Part shown: positions 18,741 through 26,575 of the stretch, one piece after another
Layout of the letters: every line of letters begins with the position of its first letter
Numbering within the stretch: the first letter of the stretch is position 1
NCBI RefSeq assembly: GCF_021290965.1
Contig: NZ_JAJOYT010000005.1
Span: 124,001-188,000 of the forward strand
Length of the DNA: 64,000 bases
Origin: Rheinheimera faecalis
GTDB taxonomy: Bacteria; Pseudomonadota; Gammaproteobacteria; Enterobacterales; Alteromonadaceae
Direction: 5' to 3'
The notes under the pieces: model-generated
Database searches by the model: none
What the model was told of the DNA's origin: nothing
The model's input: only the letters and a program-made list of their open reading frames with translations
Position numbers and translations under genes: made by a program

Positions 18741-18776
18741 TGGCCGCTGTTTTGTTGTCTTCGGCGGCCATTTTTT
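18741..18776 (+). terminator. Terminator of the TraT-like gene
   Basis: TGGCCGC (18741-18747) pairs with GCGGCCA (18764-18770), followed by six T. Confidence 0.8.
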
Positions 18777-18873
18777 ACTCGGGCTATCCTGCCTTGCTCT
18801 TCTTTGAAAGTTTTTAATTGATCGTCCTGTCTCTATTCGCAGTATTTATTGCAGTGATATAGAAGGATGTGCC

Positions 18874-19845
18874 ATGAACAAAATTACTTTATCTTTACTG
18901 CTGGCGTTAAGCCCTGCTTTGCATGCCGCTGAACAAGCTACTCCTAACCAGTTTATTGACGTCTTCGCCAAAATTTTTGGTGAACATAAAGGCGAGCGTA
19001 AAGGTCATGCCAAGGGCTTTTGTGCTGTAGGCAGTTTTCAGGCTTTACCTGATGCCAAAAACTTCAGTTCAGTAGCCTGGTTATCCGGTGAAACTGTTCC
19101 TGTGACCGCACGTTTTTCAATGGCTGGTGGTAATCCTAAAGCACCTGAAAATGCCCGTTCTCCCCGAGGTTTAGGTTTGCAGTTAAAAACTGCTAATGGT
19201 CAGCTGCAGCATTTTGCTATGTTAAGTACGCCGGTCTTTGGCGCTAAAGATCCGGAAAACTTTTTAGGTTTACTGCAAACTCAAATTCCTGACCCTGCAA
19301 CAGGTAAACCTGATCTAGCCAAAATTCAGGCCTTCCGCGCAGCTCATCCAGACACTTTGCCTCAGGCTGAGTATTTAGCGAAAAACTCTCCACCATGGAG
19401 CTACGCCACTACACCTTATTTTGGTATTCATACGTTCTTTATCAAAGACAACAGCGGTGTCGAGCAAAAAGTACGTTGGCAGTTTGTGCCTAAAGATGGC
19501 GTGAAGGGTTTAACTGAAGCCGAAATCAAAGCGCCAGCCACAGACTTTCTACAAAAACGGTTGGCTGATCGCTTAGTCAAAGGTGCAACTCAGTGGACTA
19601 TGCAGCTGGTGCTGGGTGAAGCAGGAGATACTGAAACTGATCCGTCGGTATTATGGCCTAAAGAGCGTAAAACTCTGGACATAGGGTTGTTATCCATCAC
19701 AGAGCAAGGCGGCGAAGCCTGTACAGGCCTTAACTTTGATCCAAACGTGCTGAGTACAGGTTTGCGTGCAAGCGCCGACAGAGTGCTGCAAATGCGCTCT
19801 CCTGCTTATGCCATCTCTTTTGGTAAACGCCTGACAGGCCAATAA
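18874..19845 (+). CDS. Catalase-related heme peroxidase, exported
   Basis: 323 residues, shorter than true catalases (about 480 or more) and like the SrpA/catalase-family peroxidases. A signal peptide (MNKITLSLLLALSPALHA) sends it to the periplasm. Conserved pieces are HKGERKGHAKGFCAVGSF, VTARFSMAGGNPKAP with the Arg-rich NARSPRGLGLQL, and near the C-terminus RSPAYAISFGKRL, where the Tyr is the expected heme ligand. Its likely role is reduction of peroxides with an organic or small-molecule donor. AAGGA precedes the ATG. It is a single gene. Confidence 0.88.
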   Translation: MNKITLSLLLALSPALHAAEQATPNQFIDVFAKIFGEHKGERKGHAKGFCAVGSFQALPDAKNFSSVAWLSGETVPVTARFSMAGGNPKAPENARSPRGLGLQLKTANGQLQHFAMLSTPVFGAKDPENFLGLLQTQIPDPATGKPDLAKIQAFRAAHPDTLPQAEYLAKNSPPWSYATTPYFGIHTFFIKDNSGVEQKVRWQFVPKDGVKGLTEAEIKAPATDFLQKRLADRLVKGATQWTMQLVLGEAGDTETDPSVLWPKERKTLDIGLLSITEQGGEACTGLNFDPNVLSTGLRASADRVLQMRSPAYAISFGKRLTGQ

Positions 19846-19863
19846 CAGTATTTAACGCTAAAA

Positions 19864-19937
19864 CGAATGCACCAGAGGAGTGCATTCGTATGCAGTCTGG
19901 CCCTGTGGCTGGAATTTGACTAAGCTGGGTCAAATTC
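19864..19937 (+). repeat. Two consecutive stem-loops between the peroxidase and amylase genes
   Basis: The first is CGAATGCAC / GTGCATTCG with a 7-base loop (19864-19888); the second is GAATTTGAC / GTCAAATTC with an 8-base loop (19912-19937). Both arms are perfect over nine bases. The second ends 20 bases before the amylase start and has only an A tract after it, so a role in the amylase mRNA leader or as an operator is more likely than termination. Confidence 0.6.
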
Positions 19938-19957
19938 AAAAAAACAGGGATCTTCGA

Positions 19958-21664
19958 ATGCTGAATAAATCATTGCTCGCGCTGGCTTTAGCAGTTGCTT
20001 TAACGGGCTGCGGCAAAGCGCCGGAACAAGCCACCACCACTGCAGAAACACCGGCTGCAGTTTCTCAAACTGCTGTTCAAAGTACAGAAGCAACACAGCC
20101 CTGGTGGCAGGATGCAGTGTTTTATCAAATCTGGCCCCGCAGTTTTTATGACACCAATGCCGATGGTACAGGCGATTTTAAAGGCATCGAAGCCAAGCTG
20201 CCGTACTTGCAGGATTTAGGTATCAACGCCATTTGGTTAACACCAATGTTTGAGGCCCCTTCTTATCATGGCTACGACTTCACAGAGTTTTATCAGGTAG
20301 AACAAGATTACGGTTCTATGCAGGATTTTGAAGAGCTGGTACAGGCGGCCAAAGCCAAAAACATTAATATTATCCTCGATTTAGTCATCAACCATATTTC
20401 CGACAAACACGACTGGTTCCAGCGTTCTGCCAAAGGCGAAGCACCTTATAAAGACTATTTTGTCTGGCGTGATGAAATGCCAACAGATGGCTGGGGTCCG
20501 GCCTGGAGCACTGAAGTGAAGCCAGAAACTGTCTGGCACTGGAACGAAGAACGCAAAGCCTTCTACTACGCTGCTTTTGGTGCATCACAACCTGATCTGA
20601 ATTTAAAACACCCTGATGTGATTGCTGAAATGAAAAAGATGGCCAAATTCTGGCTGGACAAAGGGGTTGCTGGTTTCCGTTTAGATGCAGTGCGTTATGT
20701 GCAGGAAGATGGCCCGCAGCAACGCGCTGATACCCAGGGCACTATCGACTATTGGGTCGACTTTACCCAATACGTTAAAAGTGTGAAGCCGGACGCTTAT
20801 CTGGTGGCTGAAGCCTGGGTTGATTTACCTATAGCAGCCAAGTACTGGGGCGATGGCAAAGGTCTGGATGCTGGTTTTGATTTTGAATTTGGCTACAAAG
20901 TGCTGGAATTGCTGAATGTAGGCAAACAAAATGCCGAATTTGGCACTATGCAGCAGCAAGGCAGCTCAACTGGCGACAATCTGCTGATGGCGAATTTGCA
21001 ACAGCGCAAAACTACCTCTGCGCCTATGGAGTTTTTTAGCCCTTTCCTGACCAATCACGATCAGCCACGTTTAAGCTGGCAAATAGGTCAGGACTTTAAC
21101 AAAGCCAAACTGGCTGCGGCTTTGTTGTTCAGCTCACCAGGCACTACTTATATCTATTACGGTGAAGAAATTGCGCTTACTCAGGCATCGGATAAAGAGC
21201 ATTTACACCGCCGCTCGCCAATGTTCTGGGACAACAGCGCTCAGGCAGGTTTTAGCACCGCCGACAAAGTCTGGGTGCAACGTGATGATTTATTCCCGCC
21301 TCAGGCAGAAAGCAGTTGGTGGACACCATTCCTGACGGCTCAGCAACAAGGAGCGAATAACGTCGCAGCTCAGCAGGCGGATGCGAAGTCTGTCTGGTCT
21401 TTGTATAAATTCCTGATCAAACAAAAAGCCGACCGCGCTGAGTTTGGTATAGCGGGGGACTACAAAGCAGAGTTTTTAGCTGAAGGTAAGTTGCTGAAAA
21501 TATTGAGGTCTTTGGGTGATAAACAAAGCCTGATGCTGCTGAACTTATCAGCCGACACTATGGCAGTTCCAACTGATTTAGTGCCAGCTGGCTTCACTGC
21601 GACCTGGCAGGAAGATGAAACACCAGAGTTAAATGCCCATCAACTACAAATCTGGCAAAACTAA
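19958..21664 (+). CDS. GH13 alpha-amylase-family lipoprotein
   Basis: 568 residues from the ATG at 19958, preceded by AGGGA; the upstream in-frame ATG at 19880 has no ribosome site and would spoil the lipoprotein signal (lipobox LTGC). The catalytic barrel keeps all four GH13 motifs: DLVINH, GFRLDAVRY (Asp nucleophile), VAEAW (Glu acid/base) and FLTNHDQ. The order and the YSIWPRSF-type start (FYQIWPRSFYDTNADG) resemble oligo-1,6-glucosidase/trehalose synthase-like members. It likely acts on malto-oligosaccharides at the outer membrane or in the periplasm. Exact linkage specificity cannot be judged. Confidence 0.9.
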   Translation: MLNKSLLALALAVALTGCGKAPEQATTTAETPAAVSQTAVQSTEATQPWWQDAVFYQIWPRSFYDTNADGTGDFKGIEAKLPYLQDLGINAIWLTPMFEAPSYHGYDFTEFYQVEQDYGSMQDFEELVQAAKAKNINIILDLVINHISDKHDWFQRSAKGEAPYKDYFVWRDEMPTDGWGPAWSTEVKPETVWHWNEERKAFYYAAFGASQPDLNLKHPDVIAEMKKMAKFWLDKGVAGFRLDAVRYVQEDGPQQRADTQGTIDYWVDFTQYVKSVKPDAYLVAEAWVDLPIAAKYWGDGKGLDAGFDFEFGYKVLELLNVGKQNAEFGTMQQQGSSTGDNLLMANLQQRKTTSAPMEFFSPFLTNHDQPRLSWQIGQDFNKAKLAAALLFSSPGTTYIYYGEEIALTQASDKEHLHRRSPMFWDNSAQAGFSTADKVWVQRDDLFPPQAESSWWTPFLTAQQQGANNVAAQQADAKSVWSLYKFLIKQKADRAEFGIAGDYKAEFLAEGKLLKILRSLGDKQSLMLLNLSADTMAVPTDLVPAGFTATWQEDETPELNAHQLQIWQN

Positions 21665-21667
21665 ATG

Positions 21668-21725
21668 AAAATGGGGTCAGAACACATAAGTTACGCCTAA
21701 CTTATGTGTTCTGACCCCAATTTTA
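21668..21725. terminator. Bidirectional terminator with 22-bp perfect arms
   Basis: The left arm starts TGGGGTCAGAACACATAAG and the right arm ends CTTATGTGTTCTGACCCCA; both are 22 bases (about 21672-21693 and 21698-21719) around a 4-base loop, flanked by AAAA and TTTT. It serves the rightward amylase and leftward kinase genes. The last six codons of the kinase gene lie inside it. Confidence 0.85.
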
Positions 21726-23382
21726 AGTCAATATAAAAACTGCTGCCTTGGCCTGTCGTACTTTCAAATGACAAGGCGCCACCATGATGTTCCATTATAG
21801 ATTTGCTGATACTCAAGCCTAAACCTGTGCCGCCAAAATTCCGTACATCAGAGGTGTCCGATTGGCTGAAAGGCCGGAAGATAAAGGCCTTAAATTCTTC
21901 GTCTATGCCAGGGCCCCGATCGATAATGGCGATACGGATTTGTTCATTCAGTGACTGCACCTTGATCTGCACTGTGGAGTTGGCAAAAGAAAACTTAGCG
22001 GCGTTGGATAATAAATTGGCCAGCACCTGCATCAGGCGATTGCTATCAGCCCATAACCATAAATCGTCAGGCACAGTGTCTAACTCCAGTGTCACCTGAT
22101 GCTGTTCCGCATAACCGGCCATTTGCTCCACGGCACCACGCAGCAAAGGCTGCAGCTGCACTTTGGCAAAATGGAAGTTCATCTGGCCTGCTTCAATTTT
22201 TTGCATATCCAGAATGTCATTAATCAACCGGATCAACCGCTGGCTGTTTTTTTCAGCCAGTTCCAGCATGGCGCGAATTTTTGGTTCAGGTTCACCTAAG
22301 GCATTGCCCAGAATTAAACCCAAAGCACCATGGATGGAGGTTAAAGGCGTACGCAGTTCATGGCTGACGGTAGAGACAAAACGGTTTTTCAGTAAATCCA
22401 GCTGTTTGCGGGCACTGATATCTTCATACACTGCGATGCCAAAGGTCAGTTCACCGTGTTCGTTGTAACCAGGCCGGCCCCAGGCCTGCATCTGACGACG
22501 AATGCCATCCTGCTCAATTTCCATATCTTCGGTTTGGCTGGTTTCGCCGGACAAAGCTTTGGCGGCAGGCATTTGTTCTGCCGGATACACTTTGTCTGTG
22601 CCAGCAATAAAAGCAGAAGGTTGTAGCGGTGCAGGGCCCAGTAGTTCTTCGGCGGCTTTGTTATGGTAGTAGGGCTGCAGGTCTTTACCCTGCACTACGA
22701 CACCCATAGGCAAATCATCAATCCATTGCCGGAACTGGTGTTGGGTCGTGACCTGCAAAGAGGCTGTATAAGTTATAAAAGTGCGGACCACCACAAAAAA
22801 TACAATGCAGTTGACGATAATGTAGGTGGCCCACGAAGCCGAATCTGTGACATAACGGCTGATGCTGACCGGAATAGACAAATATCCCGACATAAAGCCA
22901 AAGGCTGTGCCAATCATGCTCAGAAAGGTGGCCAAAGCTAATAAAAGAGCTACTCTGGCCTGATACAACACATGAGCAACCAGACAACTTAACACCAGCC
23001 ACCAGATCCCTGGCGAGGCAAAACCAAAAGTTAAAGCACCAGGTAGGCCAACCAGCCAAAACACCAGGATCAGCAAGCCGCCTTTTAAGCGCAGTGACAT
23101 TTTATGGCAAATCAAAGCACCAGAAACCAGCAAAGTCCCCACTACCAGATGCACTGTATACACAGCTAACCAACCTGTATTGAAGGAGCGTAATATCGAC
23201 AATGGCACTGCTATCAGTGCAATAAGCGCAAAGCTGCGCCACAACGAGTTGGTAAACTTGTGTCGGATAGTGCTGAGCTGATGTTGCAACTCAGTAGTGG
23301 AGGTGCTCTGAGGCTGACTCAAAAAAACTGATCTCTGCAGCTGTAATGCATTCACTCTAACCAGCAGTGCCGCAAGGTGCAA
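21697..23382 (-). CDS. Membrane-bound PAS sensor histidine kinase
   Basis: 561 residues. About six hydrophobic segments occupy residues 48-205, then a PAS domain (about 215-325, with WIDDLPMGVVVQGKDL), a HisKA domain with the phospho-accepting His341 in FVSTVSHELRTPLTSI, and a HATPase domain ending with FGGTGLGLSISKSIM. There is no receiver domain and no response regulator gene next to it, so the partner is encoded elsewhere. The start is TTG at 23382 with AAGGA five bases upstream. The ligand of the membrane part is unknown. Confidence 0.88.
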   Translation of the reverse strand: MHLAALLVRVNALQLQRSVFLSQPQSTSTTELQHQLSTIRHKFTNSLWRSFALIALIAVPLSILRSFNTGWLAVYTVHLVVGTLLVSGALICHKMSLRLKGGLLILVFWLVGLPGALTFGFASPGIWWLVLSCLVAHVLYQARVALLLALATFLSMIGTAFGFMSGYLSIPVSISRYVTDSASWATYIIVNCIVFFVVVRTFITYTASLQVTTQHQFRQWIDDLPMGVVVQGKDLQPYYHNKAAEELLGPAPLQPSAFIAGTDKVYPAEQMPAAKALSGETSQTEDMEIEQDGIRRQMQAWGRPGYNEHGELTFGIAVYEDISARKQLDLLKNRFVSTVSHELRTPLTSIHGALGLILGNALGEPEPKIRAMLELAEKNSQRLIRLINDILDMQKIEAGQMNFHFAKVQLQPLLRGAVEQMAGYAEQHQVTLELDTVPDDLWLWADSNRLMQVLANLLSNAAKFSFANSTVQIKVQSLNEQIRIAIIDRGPGIDEEFKAFIFRPFSQSDTSDVRNFGGTGLGLSISKSIMEHHGGALSFESTTGQGSSFYIDLKLGSEHIS

Positions 23383-23416
23383 TCTATCCTTGTGTTTGGA
23401 CGTGAAATAAAGCTCA

Positions 23417-23437
23417 GGGCCGCTAGAGCAACGGCCC
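23417..23437 (-). terminator. Possible weak terminator of the SDR gene
   Basis: GGGCCG / CGGCCC with a 9-base loop, 15 bases beyond the stop of the SDR gene read leftwards. No good T run follows, so termination is uncertain. Confidence 0.35.
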
Positions 23438-23451
23438 GGTAATAGAAAATT

Positions 23452-24210
23452 TTACAGATGAATTCCGCCCGAGACTTCAATACGCTGGCCATTAATCCAG
23501 CCACTTTGTTCTGACAATAACATCTGAACCACACCACCTATATCGTCAGGTAAGCCGACGCGGCCCAATGCAGTTTGTGATGCAATGTAGTGATTAATAT
23601 CGGCATTATCACGCACTGTGCCGCCACCAAAATCGGTTTCAATAGCGCCTGGTGCAAGCGTATTTACTCTGATACCACGGGCACCTGATTCCAGCGCCAA
23701 ATAACGGCTTAACACCTCAACCGCACCTTTCATTGCGGCATAAGCGCCATAACCAGGCAAGGCAAAACGGGTTAACCCTGAAGATAGATTCAAAATACGG
23801 CCGCCATCGGCGATTTGCGGTAACAACTGCTGAGTTAAGAAAAACACCCCTTTAAAATGCACATTCATCAGCGCATCAAATTGCTGCTCAGTGGTTTCAC
23901 TCAACGGGGCGTGAGCACCAAAACCTGCATTGTTTACTAAAAAGTTAAACTGATCACGTTGCCATGTTTGCTGCAAATGAGTGGCTAATTGCTTTGAAAA
24001 GTTAGCAAAAGAAGATACATCACCAGTATCGAGCTGAATGGCTACTGCTTTACGGCCCAACCACTGTGCTTCTGCCACCACAGCTGCAGCTTCGTCAGCT
24101 TTGCTGTGGTAAGTAATAATTAAATCCACACCGGCTTTGGCCAAAGCTAAAGCGGCATTTTTGCCTAAACCACGGCTGGCACCTGTAATTAAAGCGATTT
24201 TCTGACTCAT
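23452..24210 (-). CDS. Short-chain dehydrogenase/reductase
   Basis: 252 residues, a classical SDR. The cofactor motif is TGASRGLGKNAAL, followed by NNAG and the catalytic tetrad positions Ser (LNLSSG), Tyr and Lys (YGAYAAMKG). Such enzymes use NAD(P)H to reduce or oxidise small carbonyl/alcohol compounds. It is divergent from a LysR regulator gene 133 bases away, an arrangement that usually means direct regulation. The substrate cannot be predicted. Confidence 0.93.
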   Translation of the reverse strand: MSQKIALITGASRGLGKNAALALAKAGVDLIITYHSKADEAAAVVAEAQWLGRKAVAIQLDTGDVSSFANFSKQLATHLQQTWQRDQFNFLVNNAGFGAHAPLSETTEQQFDALMNVHFKGVFFLTQQLLPQIADGGRILNLSSGLTRFALPGYGAYAAMKGAVEVLSRYLALESGARGIRVNTLAPGAIETDFGGGTVRDNADINHYIASQTALGRVGLPDDIGGVVQMLLSEQSGWINGQRIEVSGGIHL

Positions 24211-24343
24211 GTTATGTACCCTTTATTTATGTTTGGCTAATTCAACAACTGCAGTGTATTGTTTGAATTAATTCGGATAAATAATGCAAAAACGAAATCA
24301 CTGTTCGTAATTTTCGGATAGTTGCGGCGAGGAAGATCAAGGC
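24211..24343. promoter_or_regulatory. Divergent SDR/LysR control region
   Basis: 133 bases between divergent genes. LysR-type regulators usually bind such a region and control both genes. It contains TTCGTAATTTTCGG and GAATTAATTC-like inverted elements, but no site could be assigned with confidence. Confidence 0.45.
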
Positions 24344-25243
24344 ATGGACAGAATTCAGCAGATGCAAATTTTCCAGCGAGTGGCCGAACTGGGTAGTTTT
24401 GTCCGTACCGCTGAACAATTGGGTTTACCTAAAACCAGCGTGTCAGAAGCTGTACAGCAGTTGGAAACTCAACTGAATGTGCGGTTGTTAAACCGCACCA
24501 CCAGACGGGTTGAACTCACTCAGGATGGCAGCAACTATTACCAGCGTTGTGTTGAACTGCTGGCCGACTTTGACGAGTTGCAGCAGTTATTCCAGCAACA
24601 GCCTGAACAGCTCAAAGGTGTGTTGCGTATTGATATGCCAACTGGTCTTGCCCGTGAAGCTGTGATCCCTGCTTTGCCTGATTTTTTAGCCCAGCATCCG
24701 CAGTTACATATTCAATTGAGCAGCACCGACAGGCGGGTCGATTTAATAGCTGAAGGCTTTGATGCCGTGATCAGAGTAGGTCAGCTAAGCAGCAGTAGTT
24801 TAATAGCCAGGCCATTGTCGCAATTCAGGCAAGTGAACTGTGTCAGCCCCTCTTATCTGGATAAATATGGTTTACCTGCAACTCTGGCCGATTTAAGCAG
24901 TCACAGTTTAGTGTTTTACAGTCAGCAACTGGCGGGTAAGCCCGATGGTTTTGAATATCAGCAGGACGGTAAAACTAAATTTTGGCCTATGTCCGGTGCT
25001 ATCACTGTGAATAATGCCGAAGCTTATACCGCCGCTTGTCTGGCAGGTTTAGGCATTATTCAGGTACCAGAAGTAGGGGTTCGTCAGTTGGTGCAACAAG
25101 GCAGGCTGGTGAAAATATTGCCAGACTATCAGGCGGCGGCCATGCCGGTTTCTGTGTTGTATGCACACCGTCGGCAGCTAAGCCGCAGGCTAAAAGTTTT
25201 TATCGATTGGTTGCAAGCTGTGGTGAATTCAGACTACAACTAA
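24344..25243 (+). CDS. LysR-family transcriptional regulator
   Basis: 299 residues, typical length. The N-terminal winged HTH (about residues 1-60; FQRVAELGSFVRTAEQLGLPKTSVSEAVQQLE split across the recognition helix) is followed by the periplasmic-binding-like effector domain from about residue 90. It belongs to the CrgA/PA-type subgroup of LysR proteins (DRIQQMQIFQRVAE start, NRTTRRVELT). It is divergent from the SDR gene and likely its regulator. The effector is unknown. Confidence 0.93.
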   Translation: MDRIQQMQIFQRVAELGSFVRTAEQLGLPKTSVSEAVQQLETQLNVRLLNRTTRRVELTQDGSNYYQRCVELLADFDELQQLFQQQPEQLKGVLRIDMPTGLAREAVIPALPDFLAQHPQLHIQLSSTDRRVDLIAEGFDAVIRVGQLSSSSLIARPLSQFRQVNCVSPSYLDKYGLPATLADLSSHSLVFYSQQLAGKPDGFEYQQDGKTKFWPMSGAITVNNAEAYTAACLAGLGIIQVPEVGVRQLVQQGRLVKILPDYQAAAMPVSVLYAHRRQLSRRLKVFIDWLQAVVNSDYN

Positions 25244-25324
25244 AGAGTGCATCATTGCTGATGCTAAACGTGCTAGTCTGCTTGTCCGGCGCCAATCTTC
25301 ACCAACCATAACCAAGGAGCTTCA

Positions 25325-25870
25325 ATGCGCTATTTTTGCATCAGTCTGTTGTTGTGGTTCAGCACTGTAACCCATGCTGCTATCCATATGCCTGATCAGT
25401 TTATTGTGGATGGTGTGCCACATGAGGTCGACAGCAGTCCTTTGGAAAAACTCTACGCTTCGGACCAAATTCGTCAGAAGCTACAAAACCAACCACAATG
25501 TGCTGCGGATCAACGTGGTTATCAGGGCGTTTGGGAATTAAAAGGTCAGCAGCTGTTTTTAAAAACCTTGCTGCAAAGTGATTGCAAAACCACCACCGCC
25601 AGCATAAACCCAACATTGTTATTTAGCGAAAAACAGTACCCGTTAAAAGCCAACTGGTTTACTGGTGCGATCAAAGTGCCGCTGACTGACAAAGATTACA
25701 AACATTGCCTGACCGATGAAGGTTCAGACGAAACCATAGGTTATGCCTATCTGGCGATGGTGTACGAGTTTATTGGCGGTGAACTGGTCAAACAGTCTGA
25801 ACAGATTGTTACTGAAAACTGGCAAAGACCTCGCAATAACTGCGCTAATGTGCCAACAGCGCGGGTTTGA
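25325..25870 (+). CDS. Exported protein of unknown function
   Basis: 181 residues with a signal peptide (MRYFCISLLLWFSTVTHAA). I do not recognise the family. The mature part is rich in aromatic residues and has four Cys (QPQCAADQRGYQGVWELKG, SDCKT, KHCLTDEG, NNCANVP), which could form two disulfides in the periplasm. AAGGAGC precedes the ATG. It lies alone between lysR and the convergent DUF1289 gene. Confidence 0.7.
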   Translation: MRYFCISLLLWFSTVTHAAIHMPDQFIVDGVPHEVDSSPLEKLYASDQIRQKLQNQPQCAADQRGYQGVWELKGQQLFLKTLLQSDCKTTTASINPTLLFSEKQYPLKANWFTGAIKVPLTDKDYKHCLTDEGSDETIGYAYLAMVYEFIGGELVKQSEQIVTENWQRPRNNCANVPTARV

Positions 25871-25881
25871 GCTGCTTTTAT

Positions 25882-26142
25882 TCAAAAACCAAACATATCC
25901 GGGGTAGAGCCTATATCCGCTTCCAGGCTCTGATCCGGCTTACCAGCAAGCCGTGCTGCATCACGTCTAATCCTGCGGTTTTCCAGTAATTTTAAAATGC
26001 GGGAGCGTTCTTCCACGGGTTTGTTATGCCAGTTAAAGCGTTCGTCACGCGAGCGCAAGCAGCCGAGGCAATAACCTCTGCTGTTGTTTTCGCAGACCCC
26101 AATACAAGGATTGGGTAAGTCAAACAGCTCTAATTGATCCAT
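25882..26142 (-). CDS. DUF1289 small Cys-rich protein
   Basis: 86 residues from the ATG at 26142; a GTG at 26163 would add seven residues and neither start has a strong ribosome site. The core PNPCIGVCENNSRGYCLGCLRS has the four-Cys pattern of DUF1289 (YdhL-like), expected to bind zinc or an iron-sulfur cluster, followed by the usual ERFNWHNKPVEERSRIL. Its function is unknown. It converges with the exported protein gene. Confidence 0.85.
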   Translation of the reverse strand: MDQLELFDLPNPCIGVCENNSRGYCLGCLRSRDERFNWHNKPVEERSRILKLLENRRIRRDAARLAGKPDQSLEADIGSTPDMFGF

Positions 26143-26248
26143 TACACCAACAATCAACGCCACTCTGATTAAGATTCTGGCTTATTCTGCCTAAAAATGC
26201 AGCTTTTGTAATTTTTTTACAAAAATCGGCCAAAAGCAAAAATATCTG

Positions 26249-26357
26249 TTGACTTAAGATGTGTAGACGGCTATTTCTATAGGCATAAATTTTCGGCACC
26301 TAACGTAAAAACACCGCCGAAGTAAAAAATACTTAACCAAAGAGTTAAAATTAAAAA
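26249..26357 (+). promoter_or_regulatory. ilv operon promoter region
   Basis: A TTGACT -35-like hexamer lies at 26249-26254. The best -10 candidates (TATTTC at 26272, TATAGG at 26278) are weak or badly spaced, so the exact promoter is uncertain. The stretch ends at the leader peptide start. Confidence 0.45.
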
Positions 26358-26444
26358 ATGCGTTTAGCTTCTATTCTGAACATTATTGTGGTCCTCGTAA
26401 TCGTGGTGATTAGTCACTGCGGGGGCTCGCGTTTGGAATTTTAA
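26358..26444 (+). CDS. ilvL: ilv operon leader peptide IlvL
   Basis: A 28-codon reading frame, ATG at 26358 and TAA at 26442-26444. Between codons 6 and 18 it holds five Ile, five Val and two Leu (SILNIIVVLVIVVIS), exactly the amino acids made by the operon, and it sits directly upstream of a terminator. This is the classical set-up for attenuation: ribosomes starved for charged Ile, Val or Leu tRNA stall in the run and let an antiterminator form. ilvG follows 131 bases later. Confidence 0.92.
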   Translation: MRLASILNIIVVLVIVVISHCGGSRLEF

Positions 26445-26504
26445 GCAGCAAAAAAATTCTCAACAAAACCCCCGCACCGAAAGGTCCGGGGGTTTTGTGT
26501 TTTA
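26419..26504 (+). terminator. ilv attenuator: antiterminator arm and terminator
   Basis: Terminator: AACCCCCGCACC (26467-26478), loop GAAA, GGTCCGGGGGTT (26483-26494), then TTGTGTTTT. The left arm's CCCCCGC (26469-26475) can instead pair with GCGGGGG at 26419-26425, just after the Ile/Val run of ilvL. Stalling in the run leaves that arm free and favours the antiterminator; normal reading to the ilvL stop covers it and favours termination. Confidence 0.88.
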
Positions 26505-26575
26505 AGGTCCCCGGAAATTTCGAAAAAGGTTTTGTTGTACTGACAAACAGACGATAGAAAAGGATGGGATACATA

